From positions 1 to 8,682 of the forward strand of contig JALOSN010000055.1 of the NCBI GenBank assembly GCA_025458415.1: DNA of 8,682 nucleotides, written 5' to 3'. The notes beneath the pieces were generated by a model. It saw only the letters and a program-made list of their open reading frames with translations. It was not told the DNA's origin and made no database searches. Source of the DNA: Hydrogenophaga sp. Lineage in GTDB: Bacteria > Pseudomonadota > Gammaproteobacteria > Burkholderiales > Burkholderiaceae_C. Of this stretch, positions 6,185 to 8,682 are shown in pieces. Each line of letters starts with the position of its first letter. Position 1 is the first letter of the stretch. The translations under genes and the position numbers were made by a program.

Positions 6185-8682
6185 GACATCTCCTCCGCAG
6201 GGGCGCCGGCAAACAGGGCGTCCAGCCGCTCGACCAGCGCGCGCGGCGGCCGGTCGGCGAACACACCCTGCCCCGGCGCAGCGTGCCCGCGCAGGAACAG
6301 CACGAGGGCGCCACCCACGTGCCGGTCGTAGTCGTAGTCGGGCAGCCGGCTGCGCAGCAGGCGGTGCAGGGCCAGGGTGTAGAGCGCGTACTGCAGCTCC
6401 AGCCGGTGCGACAGCACGGCCGAGGCCAGGGCCTCGGGGTGGTAGTGGCTGTCGTCGGGCCCGAGCCAGTTGGACTTGTGGTCGAGCACGTAGTGGCGGC
6501 CGTGGTGCTCGAACGCCAGGTCGATGAAGCCCTTGAACAGGCCTTGCAGCTGCTGCGGGGCCAACGGCGCGCGTTCGCGACCGGGCAGCAGGTGTTCGCA
6601 GACCACCCGGTCAACCGCCGCGGCATCGACCCCTTGCACCGGCAGCCAGAACTCCAGCTCGACCTGGTAGCGCCGCCAGGCCACCGGCGCAACGCCGCCA
6701 GCCCCGGGGTCCAGGCTGTCCAACGGCAGCGGGGTGCTGACCCAGCGGGCCAGCCAGTGCTGCAAGGTCTCGGTCCAGGCGCTCCAGCCTCGCAGGTTGC
6801 AGCGGCGTGCCACCAGGTCGGCCATGTCACGCTGCGCGGCCGGGTCGGTGGCCAGGCGCGCAAAACCGCGCCGGCCGGCCCATTCGAGCAGCTGGTGAAG
6901 GAAGGTGCCCGGCCCGGCGCCCCGGTCGAAACCGTGCAGCGTGGCGATGGGCTCGGCCGGGGCCTGGCCGTCACCGGTGGGCGCACTTTCCTGCCAAGCC
7001 TGCAGGAAGCGTTCTTCGCCCGCGGTCTGTGCGGCGGTCGGGGTCGGCAGCAGCACCGATTCGTCGGTGCGCAAGGCCGAGTAGCTCGCGATCCACCAGC
7101 GGGAATGGGGTTGGGTACGGCGCGGTGGTTCGGGCCGCTCGGGGGCCGCCGGTGTGAGGTCGACGTAGCTCAGCCCTGCGTCGCCAGGCGCGGCCTGCTC
7201 GGCCATGACCGGGCCTGCCTCGCTCGGCTGTCGGGCCAGTTGCTCCAGCGCCGCCCGCAAGTCCTCGTATGTGCTGTCGGCCTGCAGACCGGCCAGGTGG
7301 CCCAGGGCACTGACGCCCAGCGCCTTGTCCGGCACCAGACCGACCCAGGTGGCGTGGCGCGCGCGTGTCAGCGCGACATACAGCTTGCGCAGGTCTTCTC
7401 CCAGGCGCTCGCGGTCGGCAGCAGCCACCGCTTCAGGCGAAGGCCGGGGTTCCACGCGCCACCGGCCGTCGGCGTCGCGCCAGCGCAGCACTTCCCCGGT
7501 CTTGGGGGACACCGGCTTCACACTGGTGCCGAAGGGCAGGAACACCAGCGGGTACTCCAGCCCCTTGGACTTGTGAACTGTGACCACGGTGACCAGGCTG
7601 GCCTCACTCTCGAGCCGCAGTCGCCGGGCGTCGTGTCCGCTGGCACCGCCCTCGTCCTGTCGCTGCTCGGCCAGCCAGCGCACCAGGGCGTGTTCGCCAT
7701 CCAGTGTCACGCTGGCCTGTTGCAGCAACTCGCTCAGGTGCAGCAGGTCGGTCAGGCAACGCTCATCCCCCTGGGCCAGCAAGCGACCCGGGACCCGGTG
7801 GTCGTGCAGCAGGCGCCGCAGCATGGGCAGCACACCCTGAAGCTGCCACAGACGGTGGTAGTCGCGGAACTGGAGCACCCGCGCTTCCCAGGCCAGTTCG
7901 TCGTGGCCCAGTCGGTCCAGCTCGCCCCATCCCAGGGCCAGGGTGGCGGTGGCCAGCGCTGCACGCAGCTTGCGGTCGTCATCGGGTTCGGCGCAGGCCG
8001 CCTTGCACCAGCACGGCCAGGTCACCTGGCTGCACCGGCCGCCAGAGCCCATCGTCGCGAGCAAAGCCGGCCTCATTGGCCTGCCCGGCGCGCAGCAGGC
8101 GCACCACCTCGCTGGCGCAGTCCTGGGCCATGCGCTGTCGCGTGGCCTCGACGGTGGGCTTGTCCGGGGTGTCGAGTGTCCAGAACACCAGCGCCGGTGC
8201 CGAGTTGGCGCCCCGGCTGCGGTCGACCCAGCGCTCGGCCCGGCCGCGCGCCTGCACCGGCTGGAACGGGACCGGGTTGTCGTCGCCTTGCCGGAAGCCG
8301 AAGGCGCCATCCTCCCGCGCTTCACCGGAGGCGAACAGGCGGTTGACCGCCTCGACCATGGCATGGCTGGATCGGTAATTGGTGCCCAGGGTCTCCAGCC
8401 GGCCGGCAGTGTCCAGGCGCGCCCGCAGGTAGGTGTGGATGTCGGCACCCCGAAAACCGTAGATGGCCTGCTTGGGGTCACCGATCAGCACCAGCGCGGT
8501 GTCACCGGCGTTTTCGCGCAGGCGGTAGACCGCATCAAAGATGCGGTATTGCAGCGCGTCGGTGTCCTGGAATTCGTCGATCAGCGCCACCGGGAACTGG
8601 CGCATGGCACAACATGTCAAAACGCGCGTCGGGCAGCTGGGCCAGGGCCTTGCGAAGGTCGGCCAGGGCCTGCCAGCCGGGG
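6181..8682 (-). pseudogene. recB: exodeoxyribonuclease V subunit beta RecB, partial and interrupted by two frame-changing deletions
   Basis: C-terminal two thirds of RecB, the 3'-5' helicase and nuclease of RecBCD; Walker A lies beyond the right edge. Three frames must be joined. From 8681 to about 8607 it reads WQALADLRKALAQLPDARFDML. From about 8605 to 8015 it holds DEFQDTD (8578-8558), IGDPKQAIYGFRGAD, LGTNYRSSHAMVEAVNRLF and ends with GDLAVLV. From about 8010 to the TGA at 6181 it resumes at AEPDDDRKLRAALAT, then VTVHKSKGLEYPLVFLPF, LYVALTRAR and the nuclease core GFIDLAF...VLDHKSNWLG. The nuclease Asp (6520-6522), Asp (6481-6483) and Lys (6475-6477) are intact. At both junctions residues usually present are absent, roughly 20-30 at the first and about 40 at the second. 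As written no functional RecB is made. Conventional gene finding would give two overlapping frames, 6181-8481 and 7979-8620, each partly spurious. Real mutation or assembly error cannot be separated here. Confidence 0.88.

Noticed and set aside
4811..6331. A 506-residue plus-strand open frame opposite recD
   Set aside because: Low-complexity Gln/Arg/Gly-rich translation with no motif, complementary to the well-supported RecD helicase motifs.
5587..8346. A 919-residue plus-strand open frame across recB and recD
   Set aside because: It lies antisense to clearly homologous recB/recD sequence. Its composition is Arg/Ala/Pro/Gly/Gln-rich with no domain pattern, which is typical of antisense frames in GC-rich DNA. 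It ignores the recB/recD boundary.
7979..8620. Programmed ribosomal frameshifting as the explanation for the recB frame changes
   Set aside because: A frameshift would not account for the missing conserved residues at both junctions, and no slippery heptamer is visible there.
7950..8682. Mobile element or repeat-mediated excision at the recB breaks
   Set aside because: No inserted sequence, terminal inverted repeats or target duplication is visible. I found no convincing direct repeat at the junctions, though the original sequence is not available for comparison.
1..8682. CRISPR array, tRNA/rRNA, toxin-antitoxin, defence or phage genes
   Set aside because: No regular spaced repeats, cloverleaf-like sequence or recognisable proteins of these kinds were seen on either strand. 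RecB/RecD here read as ordinary repair genes.

Overview
The window looks like a GC-rich chromosomal segment from a betaproteobacterium, most likely Burkholderiales (Comamonadaceae or Sphaerotilaceae-like). This rests on the G/C-dominated third codon positions, a Tat-like TRAP binding protein of a type common in that order, and the style of the RsuA, DUF2062, FAH-family and RecB/RecD proteins. No genus can be assigned from sequence alone. I see no rRNA, tRNA, CRISPR array, insertion sequence or phage gene.

Left part (1-3343). A minus-strand RsuA-type 16S rRNA pseudouridine synthase runs off the left edge. It diverges from a plus-strand DUF2062 membrane protein across an 88-nt gap that contains a 10-bp perfect inverted repeat. 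A fumarylacetoacetate-hydrolase-family enzyme follows 46 nt after the DUF2062 gene and could be co-transcribed with it. After an AT-richer 184-nt gap with a TATAAT box and short repeats comes a solitary TRAP-type periplasmic binding protein, closed by a strong symmetrical terminator.

Middle (3344-4086). A zinc-ribbon Nudix hydrolase starts only 32 nt after the terminator, possibly on a leaderless transcript. An 18-nt gap separates it from a 45-residue single-pass membrane microprotein with a good ribosome binding site.

Right part (4109-8682). The minus strand carries the recombination-repair pair recB then recD, joined by a 4-nt GTGA overlap. RecD is intact with all its helicase motifs. RecB is cut by the right edge and is not one open frame. 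Two conserved blocks are missing, near 8606 and near 8015, each with a change of reading frame. The flanking helicase motifs and the C-terminal nuclease centre are otherwise clean. This is either a recent recB mutation or an assembly/consensus error close to the end of the sequence.

Most of the window is ordinary housekeeping and metabolic DNA. I do not see a new multi-gene system. The points most worth checking are the broken recB, the orphan binding protein, the conserved-looking microprotein and two intergenic dyads.
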